Part shown: piece after piece, positions 32,147 to 40,091 of the stretch | Numbering within the stretch: the stretch's first letter is position 1 | How the letters are laid out: the number at the start of each line of letters is the position of its first letter | The notes under the pieces: generated by a model | The model's input: only the letters and a program-made list of their open reading frames with translations | What the model was told of the DNA's origin: nothing | Databases searched by the model: none | Program-made: the position numbers and the translations under genes | From: Ruegeria sp. Alg231-54 | Lineage (GTDB): Bacteria > Pseudomonadota > Alphaproteobacteria > Rhodobacterales > Rhodobacteraceae | Direction of reading: 5' to 3' | DNA: 64,000 nucleotides | Assembly: GCF_900143525.1 (NCBI RefSeq) | Contig: NZ_FREZ01000004.1 | Coordinates: 62,001 to 126,000, forward strand

Positions 32147-34186
32147 CTAGTCCGTCTGTCGCAGCACGTCCAGAAAGGCGGCTCCAAACCTTTCGTGACG
32201 GCGGTCACCCAGAACATGTTCGATCGCGCGCGGGTCATCTGACCGCAATTGTGCAACCTTGGCCAGTTGCGAGGCCGAGCAAGTTAGCGGCTTGTCGATC
32301 CCCTCCGGACCGCGTGACAGCTGCGACTGCACTTCAAGCAACTGGTCATAGATATCGCCCTGATCCCGGCCAGCCAATTTGCGGCGCGCGGGATGAACGG
32401 CTTCAACCTCACCGGCGACGACTTCAAGAAACGTGTCACCATAACGTTCCAGCTTTTTCGCGCCGACCCCGCCAATTCGGGCCATATCGTCCAGAGACAG
32501 GGGGCGTTTCTCAGCCATTTCGATTAGCGTGCGGTCAGGGAAGATGACATAGGCCGGTACCCGCGCGGCTTCGGCCAAAGCGCGCCGTTTGGCTTTCAGG
32601 GCCGATAGCAGCGGCGCGTCTTCCTCAGACACCATCATTTTGACCGCCGGGCGGCGTCCGGCCTTGCGCAATGTGTCCTTGCGCAGGTTGATCCGGGCCT
32701 CACCCTTCAGGATGGGCTTGGCAGCCTCGGTCATTTGCAGTGCGCCGTGGCGTTCGGGGTCCGGGCGGACCAGATCATGCCCCATCATCTGTCGGAAGAT
32801 GGCCTGCCATTGCGGGCGCGACCACTCTTTGCCGATCCCATAGGTCGACAGTTGGTCATGACGTCGCGCGCGGATCTTGTCGGTTTCATTGCCCAGCAGG
32901 ATGTCGATCAGGTGGCCGGCGCCGAACCATTCCTCGGTGCGCAGGATCGCGGACAAGGCCATGCGGACGGGCGTGGTCCCATCGAACACTTCGGGCGGGG
33001 TGTCACACAGATCGCACTTGCCGCAAGGTTCTGCCTGTTCTCCGAAGTAGCCCAACAGAGTCTGACGGCGGCATTCCAATGCTTCGGCCAGACCCAATAG
33101 AGAATTCAGGCGTGCATGGTCGGCCATGCGACGTTCTGGCGGGGCCAACCCTTCGTCGATTTGCGAGCGGCGCAGGCGGATATCGTCGGGGCCGAACAGA
33201 GTCAGCGTCTCGGCAGGGCCACCGTCACGGCCCGCACGACCGATTTCCTGATAATAGGCCTCGATGGATTTGGGCAGGTCCGCATGGGCGACCCATCGAA
33301 TGTCGGGTTTGTCGATGCCCATGCCAAAAGCCACGGTGGCAACCACGATCAACCCGTCTTCGCGGGCAAAGCGGGTTTCGACGATGCGGCGATCATCGGC
33401 CTCCATCCCGCCGTGGTAGTGGCAGGCAGAGTGCCCCTCGGCGCGTAAGGCTTGCGCGAGCACCTCGGTTTTGTTGCGGGTGCCGCAATAGACAATGCCC
33501 GACTGGCCTTTGCGCGCTTCGGCGAAGTCGAGGATCTGTTTACGGGGGCCATCCTTGGTGCCGAAGGCCAGATGGATGTTGGGGCGGTCGAAGCCGCGTA
33601 GGAATTTGTTGGGAGGTGTGCCGTCGAACAGTTTTTCGACAATCTCGTCCTGCGTTTCGGCATCCGCAGTGGCGGTAAAAGCGGCGAGGGGGACGCCCAG
33701 CGCGCGCCGCAGCTCACCGATCCGCAGGTAGTCGGGACGGAAATCATGGCCCCACTGGCTGACGCAATGGGCTTCATCCACGGCAATCAGACTGACGTTG
33801 ATCCGGCGCAGCATCCCCAGCGCCGACCCTGCCGCCAGACGTTCGGGGGCCATGTAAAGCAGCTTGAGCCGCCCGGCCTCCAGCGCTTCCCACACGGCAT
33901 CTGTTTCTTCGGGTGTGTTGCCTGAGGTCAGAGCACCTGCTTCAACGCCGGCCTCTTGCAACCCGCGCACCTGATCGCGCATCAGGGCGATCAGCGGGGA
34001 AATCACCACCGTCACGCCATCCCGCATCAACGCAGGTAGTTGGAAACAAAGGGATTTGCCGCCACCAGTCGGCATGATCGCCAGCACGTTTTCACCTGCG
34101 GTCACGGCGTCGACGATCTCTTCCTGCCCGGGGCGGAAGTCATCGAATCCAAAGACATCTCGCAGCATCGGTGCGGCGTCGAACAT
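32147..34186 (-). CDS. recQ: ATP-dependent DNA helicase RecQ
   Basis: 679 residues. Motif I is MPTGGGKSLCFQLPAL, motif II is VDEAHCVSQWGHDFRPDY, and motif VI is QEIGRAGRDG. The RecQ zinc-binding Cys set is in CRRQTLLGYFGEQAEPCGKCDLCDTP, followed by the winged-helix (RQC) domain and one HRDC domain (about residues 515-590, ALLSALKAKRRALAEAARVPAYVIF). About 80 extra residues follow the HRDC, ending FGAAFLDVLRQTD; they form a helical region found in related alphaproteobacterial RecQ proteins. The enzyme unwinds DNA 3'-5' in recombination and repair. No perfect LexA box is visible upstream. Confidence 0.95.
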   Translation of the reverse strand: MFDAAPMLRDVFGFDDFRPGQEEIVDAVTAGENVLAIMPTGGGKSLCFQLPALMRDGVTVVISPLIALMRDQVRGLQEAGVEAGALTSGNTPEETDAVWEALEAGRLKLLYMAPERLAAGSALGMLRRINVSLIAVDEAHCVSQWGHDFRPDYLRIGELRRALGVPLAAFTATADAETQDEIVEKLFDGTPPNKFLRGFDRPNIHLAFGTKDGPRKQILDFAEARKGQSGIVYCGTRNKTEVLAQALRAEGHSACHYHGGMEADDRRIVETRFAREDGLIVVATVAFGMGIDKPDIRWVAHADLPKSIEAYYQEIGRAGRDGGPAETLTLFGPDDIRLRRSQIDEGLAPPERRMADHARLNSLLGLAEALECRRQTLLGYFGEQAEPCGKCDLCDTPPEVFDGTTPVRMALSAILRTEEWFGAGHLIDILLGNETDKIRARRHDQLSTYGIGKEWSRPQWQAIFRQMMGHDLVRPDPERHGALQMTEAAKPILKGEARINLRKDTLRKAGRRPAVKMMVSEEDAPLLSALKAKRRALAEAARVPAYVIFPDRTLIEMAEKRPLSLDDMARIGGVGAKKLERYGDTFLEVVAGEVEAVHPARRKLAGRDQGDIYDQLLEVQSQLSRGPEGIDKPLTCSASQLAKVAQLRSDDPRAIEHVLGDRRHERFGAAFLDVLRQTD

Positions 34187-34272
34187 GTGCGGGGTTGCCC
34201 TGTTTTAAGGTTTATCTGCTCTTAAGACAGGACAATCACATACTAAGATTCGGTGAACAAGAGGGATCAGCC

Positions 34273-34563
34273 TCAGCTCAGGGCCAGAAAGAGTTCCGGC
34301 AGGACGTAGCTTCGCAGTGAAATGATGATGATCAACACGACCAAAGGCGTCAGATCGATGCCGCCAAGATCGGGCAGCACTTTGCGAATAGGGCGATAAA
34401 TCGGCTCCAGAATCCGATTCAACCCGTACCAAATCTGTGCAACGAATTGCTGGTGAAGGTTCAGAACCTGAAAGTTGATCAGCCAGCTCATTATGACCTG
34501 AATCAAGACGAACCAATAGGCGATGCTCAATACCAAGTCGATCGGGCCGAAAATTGCCATCAT
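34273..34563 (-). CDS. YggT family membrane protein
   Basis: 96 residues from ATG 34563 (GGAG nine bases upstream; a TTG at 34578 and ATG 34560 are alternatives). Two hydrophobic helices (LVLSIAYWFVLIQVIMSWLI, then LTPLVVLIIIISLRSYVL) flank the conserved loop WYGLNRILEPIYRPIRKVLPDLGGIDLTPL, the YggT family signature. The family has been linked to osmotic shock tolerance and cell-division or proton-transport contexts; its exact function is unclear. Gene is isolated between recQ and a divergent MFS gene. Confidence 0.88.
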   Translation of the reverse strand: MMAIFGPIDLVLSIAYWFVLIQVIMSWLINFQVLNLHQQFVAQIWYGLNRILEPIYRPIRKVLPDLGGIDLTPLVVLIIIISLRSYVLPELFLALS

Positions 34564-34695
34564 ATTCGTATTCTCCAAGTCACGTTTCGCGAGAGGTAGT
34601 AGCTAGCGCGGCAAAGAGCAAGTGTGCGCTAACAGAACCCTTGCGAAATAGGCCAAAGACCCGTCTTATAAAAACAACGACAAACAGGGGCAGTC

Positions 34696-36063
34696 ATGGC
34701 AGAAATTTCCAAGCGCAAGCGCATTTGGGGTTGGTGGTTTTTCGACTGGGCCAGTCAACCGTATCACACCTTGCTGGTTACATTTGTCTTTGGTCCCTAC
34801 TTTGCCGGAGTTGCGGCAGAGTATTATCTGACGTCCGGTCTGGATGCCGACGCAGCCGACGCGCGGGCGCAGACGGTGTGGGCGAATTGCATGACCATCA
34901 TTGGTCTGATCATCGCCTTTGGCGCGCCGTTGATGGGGGCCATGGCCGATGTTTCGGGGCGTCGAATGCCATGGATTTTCGCGTTTTCGGTGATGTACGC
35001 GGTTGGCTCTGCCGCGCTTTGGTACACGATGCCGGACGGGTCGAATATGTGGCTGATGCTGTCGGCCTTTGGTTTGGGCTTTGTTGGCGCGGAATATGCG
35101 TTGATTTTCATCAATTCGCAGCTGCCCGATTTGGGGGACGAAAATGAGGTTGGTGAGATTTCGGGGTCAGGATTTGCCTTTGGCTATTTTGGTGGGCTGA
35201 TCTCACTTGCGGTCATGCTGGCGCTGTTCGTCGAGCAGGCCAACGGCAAGACCCTGATCGGGATGGATCCGCTGTTTGGGTTGGATGCCTCAATGCAACA
35301 GGGCACACGTTTTGTGGGGCCATTCACGGCGGTTTGGTTCGTTCTGTTCATGATCCCCTACTTCTTGTGGGTCCGGGATGATGCGCCGACTGATAAAAAT
35401 GGCAATGTGGGCGACGCCCTGCGCCTTCTGGTCAAGTCGATTTCCAATCTGCGCCACCGGGTCAGCCTGGCCACCTACCTTGGATCATCCATGTTCTACC
35501 GTGACGCGTTGAACGGGCTTTACACCTTTGGCGGTGTTTATGCGCGGCTGGTGCTGGAATGGGACCTGATCAAGATCGGCGTCTTTGGTATCGTCAGCGT
35601 TCTGGCTGCGGCTGCGTTTTCGTGGGTCGGCGGTAAGCTGGACAAAAAATACGGCCCTAAACCGGTGATTTTGGTGGCCATCTGGGTGTTGATCTTTGTT
35701 TGTATCACCATCGTGTCGATGGACCGCACACAGATCTTTGGCATGTCTTTACCCGAAGGGTCCGGCCTGCCTGATCTGGTGTTCTTTGGCTGCGGGGTTC
35801 TGATCGGCGGAATGGGCGGTATTCTGCAATCCGCCAGCCGTTCGATGATGGTGCGTCACACCGACCCCAAAGCCCCGGTCGAGAGCTTTGGGCTTTATGG
35901 TTTGTCGGGTCGTGCCACGGCCTTTGCCGCCCCCTTGCTGATCGGAATAGCCACAACTGTAACCGGCAGTGCAAGACTGGGGGTGTCACCCATCGTTCTG
36001 TTGTTTATTCTGGGGCTAATACTGATGCGCTGGGTGAAACCGGAAGGGGATCAGAGCAGATGA
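34696..36063 (+). CDS. UMF1-type MFS transporter
   Basis: 455 residues with 12 predicted helices. The N-terminus RIWGWWFFDWASQPYHTLLVTFVFGPYFAG (the DWASQPF/YHTL motif) and APLMGAMADVSGRRMPWI are the signature of the UMF1/Atg22-like MFS group. Substrates of the group are not established in bacteria; amino acids are handled by the fungal Atg22. Start ATG 34696 has no strong ribosome site; it lies 118 bases from the divergent yggT. The next gene, mepA, starts inside its stop (ATGA), so export and murein trimming proteins share a transcript. Confidence 0.85.
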   Translation: MAEISKRKRIWGWWFFDWASQPYHTLLVTFVFGPYFAGVAAEYYLTSGLDADAADARAQTVWANCMTIIGLIIAFGAPLMGAMADVSGRRMPWIFAFSVMYAVGSAALWYTMPDGSNMWLMLSAFGLGFVGAEYALIFINSQLPDLGDENEVGEISGSGFAFGYFGGLISLAVMLALFVEQANGKTLIGMDPLFGLDASMQQGTRFVGPFTAVWFVLFMIPYFLWVRDDAPTDKNGNVGDALRLLVKSISNLRHRVSLATYLGSSMFYRDALNGLYTFGGVYARLVLEWDLIKIGVFGIVSVLAAAAFSWVGGKLDKKYGPKPVILVAIWVLIFVCITIVSMDRTQIFGMSLPEGSGLPDLVFFGCGVLIGGMGGILQSASRSMMVRHTDPKAPVESFGLYGLSGRATAFAAPLLIGIATTVTGSARLGVSPIVLLFILGLILMRWVKPEGDQSR

Positions 36064-36923
36064 TTTTATTACGTTTTTTGACGATACTGGCCGCGATTGT
36101 TCTGACGAACACTGCTACCGCGCAGCCTCTGGCAAAGCAGTTGTTCGGGGCGCAGAAAGCAAGTTCGCAGCAAAAATCGGCAGCCTTCGGCAGTTATTCG
36201 CGTGGATGCGCTGCAGGGTCGGTGCAATTGCCCGAAACGGGACCGACATGGCAGGCGATGCGGCTGTCACGCAATCGCAATTGGGGGCATCCTGAGGCGA
36301 TCGATTATGTGCAGGACCTCAGCAAGTTCGCGGCAAAGCAGCCCGGGTGGAACGGGCTTTACGTCGGTGATATCAGCCAGCCGCGCGGTGGGCCGATGAC
36401 ATCCGGGCACCGCAGCCATCAGCTGGGTCTGGACATCGATATCTGGATGCTGCCCGGCGACAACATGCGCTTAAGCCGCAAGGCGCGAGAGAATATCTCG
36501 TCGATTTCCCTGCGCCGGTCGAATGGCGCGTTTGTCAACGGTAACTGGACGCAACAACACCATGCCGTGTTGCGCCAGGCCGCAAAGGACAAGCGTGTTG
36601 CGCGTATTTTCGTCTTTCCCGGTGCCAAGGTGGAAATGTGCAAAAACGAGAAGGGCAATCGTGCCTATTTGCGCAAGATCAGGCCCTGGTGGGGTCATCA
36701 TTATCATTTCCACGTGCGCCTGAAGTGCCCACGCGGTTCCAAAGGTTGCGTTAATCAAGATTCCCCGCCAAAAGGGGATGGCTGTGCCGAGGCGCAACAA
36801 TGGGTGAATAATATCCTTAACCCACCCCCACCCGACCCAAATGCCCCAGCGCCCAAGAAACGGCGTGAATTTCGATTGGCCGATCTGCCTCAACAATGCA
36901 CACAAGTTCTGCAATCCAACTGA
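36060..36923 (+). CDS. mepA: penicillin-insensitive murein endopeptidase MepA
   Basis: 287 residues. MepA cleaves D-alanyl-meso-diaminopimelyl bonds in peptidoglycan, in the periplasm. A signal peptide (about residues 1-22, TNTATAQP) is followed by the LAS-type zinc site: GHRSHQLGLDIDIWMLP supplies His and Asp, and WWGHHYHFHVRLKCP supplies the catalytic and third ligand His. Cysteines (CAAGS, MCKNEKG, CPRGSKGC) probably form disulfides as in E. coli MepA. A proline-rich tail (PPPPDPNAPAPKKRR) is near the end. Overlaps the MFS gene by four bases and the next gene by 28. Confidence 0.92.
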   Translation: MILLRFLTILAAIVLTNTATAQPLAKQLFGAQKASSQQKSAAFGSYSRGCAAGSVQLPETGPTWQAMRLSRNRNWGHPEAIDYVQDLSKFAAKQPGWNGLYVGDISQPRGGPMTSGHRSHQLGLDIDIWMLPGDNMRLSRKARENISSISLRRSNGAFVNGNWTQQHHAVLRQAAKDKRVARIFVFPGAKVEMCKNEKGNRAYLRKIRPWWGHHYHFHVRLKCPRGSKGCVNQDSPPKGDGCAEAQQWVNNILNPPPPDPNAPAPKKRREFRLADLPQQCTQVLQSN

Positions 36924-37780
36924 TCGTCGCGGTATTACTGGCCGGAGCGGCTTGGGCAGTTGATCTCAAGACACCCAACCACCTTGGCAGTTTTACATGG
37001 CGTCACACGGCCGAGTGGTTTGGCGGGATTTCTGCCATCCACATCTCGGATGATGGCCGCCATTTGATTGGAATGACCGATCGTTCGACACTGATTGCCG
37101 CACGGATCGAGCGTAATGATGACGAAATTACCGACATTCAGATCACTGAAAATTGGCCTCTCATTTCCAGCAGAGGACGCCCTCTGACTGGTGGGGTCGG
37201 GGATTCCGAAGGCTTAGCCATTGCCCCTGATGGCGCCCTATTCGTCTCGTTCGAAGGTATCCACCGCGTGGTGTATTACCCCGCGCCAGGGAACAAAGCG
37301 CAGGTTCTGCCGCGGCCCAAGGCGTTCGACGGCTTTGAGGTCAACGGCTCGCTTGAGGCGTTGGCCATTGATCAGCGCGGCCACATTTTCACAATGCCCG
37401 AGGAAAACCGAACAGCGACGGGTGATATCCCTGTCTATCGGTGGGACGGTCAGGCGTGGTCGACGCCTTTCGTTCTGTCGCAACGGGGGGACTTTCTGCC
37501 GGTGGCAGCAGATTTCGGACCGGATGGAAGGCTTTACGTTTTGGAACGGGATGTCGGTTGGATCGGGTTCCGTTCGCGTCTGCGGCGATGGGAGGTGGAC
37601 GGTGACACCCCAAGCGCCGAAGAGGTTCTGTTCCAAACTGGGACCGGTGCACATGACAACCTCGAAGGTTTGTCTGTCTGGCGCGACGACGAGGGCCGCT
37701 TGCGGGCCACAATGGTGTCAGATGATAATTTTCTGGCGCTTCAGCGTACTGAACTGGTCGAGTATGTTCTGCCCGATTGA
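36896..37780 (+). CDS. exported esterase-like activity of phytase family protein
   Basis: 294 residues with a signal peptide (about residues 1-22). The family signature occurs in order: WFGGISAIHISDDGRHLIGMTDRSTLI, GDSEGLAIAPDGALFVSFEGIHRVVYY, NGSLEALAI, and NLEGLSVWRDDEGRLRATMVSDDNF, giving a beta-propeller with calcium-binding Asp residues as in alkaline-phytase-like esterases. The substrate is unknown. It overlaps mepA by 28 bases, so it is in the same operon, which would export two periplasmic enzymes. Confidence 0.85.
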   Translation: MHTSSAIQLIVAVLLAGAAWAVDLKTPNHLGSFTWRHTAEWFGGISAIHISDDGRHLIGMTDRSTLIAARIERNDDEITDIQITENWPLISSRGRPLTGGVGDSEGLAIAPDGALFVSFEGIHRVVYYPAPGNKAQVLPRPKAFDGFEVNGSLEALAIDQRGHIFTMPEENRTATGDIPVYRWDGQAWSTPFVLSQRGDFLPVAADFGPDGRLYVLERDVGWIGFRSRLRRWEVDGDTPSAEEVLFQTGTGAHDNLEGLSVWRDDEGRLRATMVSDDNFLALQRTELVEYVLPD

Positions 37781-37806
37781 CACGTCCAAAGCAAAGGTCT
37801 AGAAGC

Positions 37807-37845
37807 GCGGCTTGCCTTGGGACGGTCCCTTGGCCAAGTCGCCGC
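37807..37845 (+). ncRNA. possible leader hairpin before the queuosine-precursor transporter gene
   Basis: GCGGC (37807-37811) pairs with GCCGC (37841-37845), extended by TTG/CAA with a three-base bulge, and a small inner hairpin GGGA-cgg-TCCC (37819-37829). Sits 27 bases before the ATG at 37872. It does not match the preQ1-I sequence pattern that I know, so a riboswitch is only a possibility. Confidence 0.25.
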
Positions 37846-37871
37846 TACCTTGTCAAAACGGGCATCTGAAA

Positions 37872-38516
37872 ATGCAACGCGCTTATATTCCCGGCATCAT
37901 TGCCATGGCTACCATTGTTGTGGCCTCGAACATTCTGGTCCAGTTTCTTCTGCTGGATGGCCTCCTGACCTGGGGTGCCTTTACCTTCCCTGTGGCCTTT
38001 CTGGTCACGGACATCATGAACCGTGTCTACGGCGTGCAGGCTGCCCGCAAGGTGGTATTCGCCGGTTTCGTCACCGGTATCATCTGCTCGCTGATCGGTA
38101 CGCAGATCATTCTGCAGGGTGATGGGTTCACCTATGCCGCCGTACCGTTGCGGGTTGCGGTTGCGTCGGGCACCGGTTTCCTAATCGCTCAGCTGACCGA
38201 TGTTGCGGTGTTCAACAAACTGCGCGGCGGTCCCTGGTGGCGTGCGCCGCTGGCCTCGACGCTGGTTGGTTCAGCGCTGGATACGGCGCTGTTTTTCACC
38301 ATCGCCTTCTCGGCCTCTGTGACAATCTTTGGTGCCGACGCCGACGCGGCAATCAGCTGGGCATGGGAACCCGTTCCCTTCATGCTGACAGGCCCGATGG
38401 CACCCCTATGGGTATCGCTGGCCTTTGCGGATTGGCTGGTAAAACTGTCGCTGGCCCTGATCGCGCTGATACCGTTCAAAGTGATCGTGGCGCGACTGAC
38501 GGCGCAGCCCGCGTAA
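37872..38516 (+). CDS. queuosine precursor transporter (YhhQ/VUT family)
   Basis: 214 residues from ATG 37872; the frame is open for 20 more residues upstream but they are not conserved. Six membrane helices and the family motif FPVAFLVTDIMNRVYG (about residues 37-52) identify the VUT_1/YhhQ family, inner-membrane importers of preQ0 and preQ1 in E. coli. The FTYAAVPLRVAVASGTGFLIAQLTDVAVFN segment is also typical. It is followed, with only four bases, by a hairpin at 38521-38550 and the small transcript before arfB. No other queuosine genes are in the window. Confidence 0.9.
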   Translation: MQRAYIPGIIAMATIVVASNILVQFLLLDGLLTWGAFTFPVAFLVTDIMNRVYGVQAARKVVFAGFVTGIICSLIGTQIILQGDGFTYAAVPLRVAVASGTGFLIAQLTDVAVFNKLRGGPWWRAPLASTLVGSALDTALFFTIAFSASVTIFGADADAAISWAWEPVPFMLTGPMAPLWVSLAFADWLVKLSLALIALIPFKVIVARLTAQPA

Positions 38517-38590
38517 AAAAGTGCTTTGAGTTTCGTGCAACTCGTGGCACGATTCCGAGTAACGGAAACAGATTGAAAGGAGGTGATCCA

Positions 38591-38647
38591 ATGTCGAGAA
38601 AGGGATTGGAGAGAGGTGTTGGAACAACCGGGGGGATCGCCTGTTAA
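38591..38647 (+). CDS. 18-codon leader or small-protein ORF with extreme Shine-Dalgarno
   Basis: The ORF encodes MSRKGLERGVGTTGGIAC. It is preceded by AAAGGAGGTGATCC (38576-38589), which is complementary over 14 bases to the 3' end of alphaproteobacterial 16S rRNA (GGATCACCTCCTTT), with seven bases between GGAGG and ATG. This is far stronger than any other ribosome site in the window. The peptide has no helix-forming or membrane segment and is Gly-rich. It lies before a terminator and arfB, so an attenuation leader is one reading; an ordinary small protein is another. Confidence 0.5.
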   Translation: MSRKGLERGVGTTGGIAC

Positions 38648-38718
38648 GGCAGCCCTTGGCGGAGCGCTCGCTCCGGCTGGTCGATTGATCTAACCGACCC
38701 AACCTCCTGAGCTTTCGA

Positions 38719-38749
38719 AGGGCCGTCCCACACGGGGCGGCCCTTTTTG
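38719..38749 (+). terminator. strong rho-independent terminator upstream of arfB
   Basis: An eleven-base stem AGGGCCGTCCC (38719-38729) with GGGGCGGCCCT (38734-38744; one G-T pair), loop ACAC, then five T residues. It closes the small transcript starting near 38521; any transcription of arfB from upstream must read through it. Confidence 0.85.
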
Positions 38750-38779
38750 TTTTCGGATCAGGCCTGTAAGGTCAGCCTC

Positions 38780-39199
38780 ATGTTGCGCATCACCGACGAT
38801 ATCACCCTGCAAGACTGGGAAATGACCGAGAGCTTTGTTCGCTCATCCGGTCCCGGCGGGCAGAACGTGAACAAGGTGTCCACTGCCGTCGAATTGCGGT
38901 TCGAGGCGGCGCGCTCACCTTCGTTGCCTGATCCCGTCAAATCGCGGCTCAAGCGGCTGGCGGGGCGACGCTGGACCAAAGAGGGCGCGATCATCATTCA
39001 ATGCGACGAAACCCGCAGCCAGGCACGCAACCGCGAAATAGCGCGCAACCGGCTGGCCGAGTTGATCACCCGCGCTATGGTTAAACCCAAGCGCCGTATC
39101 GCCACCAAACCCACCTACGGCTCGGTCAAGCGACGTCTGGCTGCCAAAAAGGCACGCTCAGACGTCAAAGCCCTGCGCGGTAAGATACCCGAAGATTGA
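38780..39199 (+). CDS. arfB: alternative ribosome-rescue factor ArfB (YaeJ)
   Basis: 139 residues from ATG 38780; the longer frame to 38747 starts in the terminator. ArfB is a codon-independent peptidyl-tRNA hydrolase that frees ribosomes stalled without a stop codon. The GGQ loop SSGPGGQNVNKVSTAVELRF is intact (residues about 24-43), and the basic C-terminal tail that enters the empty mRNA channel is present (KPKRRIATKPTYGSVKRRLAAKKARSDVKALRG). The upstream terminator and small ORF suggest translation-linked control. smpB, of the main rescue system, is 3.2 kb downstream. Confidence 0.92.
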   Translation: MLRITDDITLQDWEMTESFVRSSGPGGQNVNKVSTAVELRFEAARSPSLPDPVKSRLKRLAGRRWTKEGAIIIQCDETRSQARNREIARNRLAELITRAMVKPKRRIATKPTYGSVKRRLAAKKARSDVKALRGKIPED

Positions 39200-39259
39200 T
39201 CTGGTATCTTTGCGGCGCATCGCTACTCTGATTTTGCGCAGCTGCAAAAGGACAAGATC

Positions 39260-40006
39260 ATGAGGTTAGAGGGTAAAACCGCAATCGTGACCGGTAGCGC
39301 ATCAGGTTTTGGTGCCGGGATCGCACGCAAGTTCTTGTCCGAGGGCGCCCGCGTCATGATCGCCGATATCAACGGTGATGCGGCCGAGGTTCAGGCCAAT
39401 CAATTGGGCCCGAACGCCTTTGCACATCAGGTCGATCTGGCCAACGGCGCATCGGTTGAGGCGATGGCAGACGCAGCCTTTGATCGACTGGGGCATCTCG
39501 ATATCCTAGTTAACAACGCCGGCGTCACCCACCTTCCCACCCCGCTGGAGGATGTGAGCGAAGAGGATTTCGACCGCGTTTTCAACGTGAACATGAAATC
39601 TGTCTATCTGACGGCCCGTGCATTGGTTCCGCATATGAAATCGCGTGGTACCGGTGCGATTCTAAACGTGGCCTCGACGGCTGGCCTGTCGCCGCGTCCG
39701 AATCTCAACTGGTACAACGCCTCCAAGGGGTGGATGATCACCGCGACCAAGACTATGGCGGTCGAACTGGCCCCATCGGGTGTCCGGGTAAACGCCATCT
39801 GCCCGGTTGCAGGGGAAACGCCCCTGCTCAAGTCCTTCATGGGCGAGGATACGCCCGAAATTCGCGCCAAGTTTCTGTCGACCATCCCGCTGGGCCGTTT
39901 CTCAACACCCGAGGATATGGCCAACGCCGCCTGTTTCTTATGTTCCGACGAGGCCAGCATGATCACCGGCACAGCTTTGGAGGTCGACGGTGGCCGTTGC
40001 ATCTGA
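39260..40006 (+). CDS. short-chain dehydrogenase/reductase (3-oxoacyl-ACP reductase-like)
   Basis: 248 residues with AAGGA before ATG 39260. Rossmann motif TGSASGFGAGIARKF, Asp in VMIADINGDA (position after strand 2, suggesting NAD(H) preference), NNAGVTHLP, catalytic Ser in NVASTAGLSP, and YNASKGWM (Tyr-x-x-x-Lys). The C-terminus ends TALEVDGGRCI as in classical SDRs. Substrate is unknown. The last codons (GGAGGTCGACG) also provide a Shine-Dalgarno and a GTG for the 33-codon frame at 39990. Confidence 0.88.
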   Translation: MRLEGKTAIVTGSASGFGAGIARKFLSEGARVMIADINGDAAEVQANQLGPNAFAHQVDLANGASVEAMADAAFDRLGHLDILVNNAGVTHLPTPLEDVSEEDFDRVFNVNMKSVYLTARALVPHMKSRGTGAILNVASTAGLSPRPNLNWYNASKGWMITATKTMAVELAPSGVRVNAICPVAGETPLLKSFMGEDTPEIRAKFLSTIPLGRFSTPEDMANAACFLCSDEASMITGTALEVDGGRCI

Positions 40007-40091
40007 TCCGCTCTTCATCTGGCAAGAAATATCCCCGCCGGAGGCAGCACGCTTGCGCGCTCTTCTGTTCCAACATCTGAAGACGCCATGA
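39990..40091 (+). CDS. possible 33-residue small protein bridging SDR and peptidase
   Basis: GTG 39990 sits six bases after GGAGG (39979-39983), and the frame ends in TGA overlapping the peptidase ATG (ATGA, 40088-40091). The product would be about 33 residues, including PLFIWQEISPPEAARLRALL. The next gene has no Shine-Dalgarno of its own, which agrees with coupling through this frame. Against it: GGAGG comes from the conserved EVDGG codons of the SDR. The stretch may also be a dispersed intergenic element of this clade. Confidence 0.3.
   Translation: MAVASDPLFIWQEISPPEAARLRALLFQHLKTP

Larger units (their letters stand above)
38521..38749 (+). ncRNA. structured RNA or leader upstream of arfB, ending in a terminator
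   Basis: Five elements occur in order: a 5' hairpin (38521-38550, GTGC...GAGTT-tcgtgc-AACTC...GCAC), an extreme Shine-Dalgarno at 38576-38589, an 18-codon ORF, two hairpins (38660-38675 and 38679-38699), and ACCTCCT at 38702-38708, which is complementary to the Shine-Dalgarno core. A strong terminator follows at 38719-38749. arfB starts 31 bases after the terminator. I see no convincing promoter; it may be a processed or independently transcribed unit. I do not recognise it as a known RNA. Confidence 0.5.

Noticed and set aside
34564-34578. TTG start for the yggT gene
   Set aside because: GGAG overlaps the second codon of that reading, so ATG 34563 (or 34560) fits the ribosome site better.
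38545-38562. Sigma-54-like TGGCACG before the small ORF
   Set aside because: The second element TTGCW is missing at the correct spacing (the bases are CGAG), so it is not a functional sigma-54 site.
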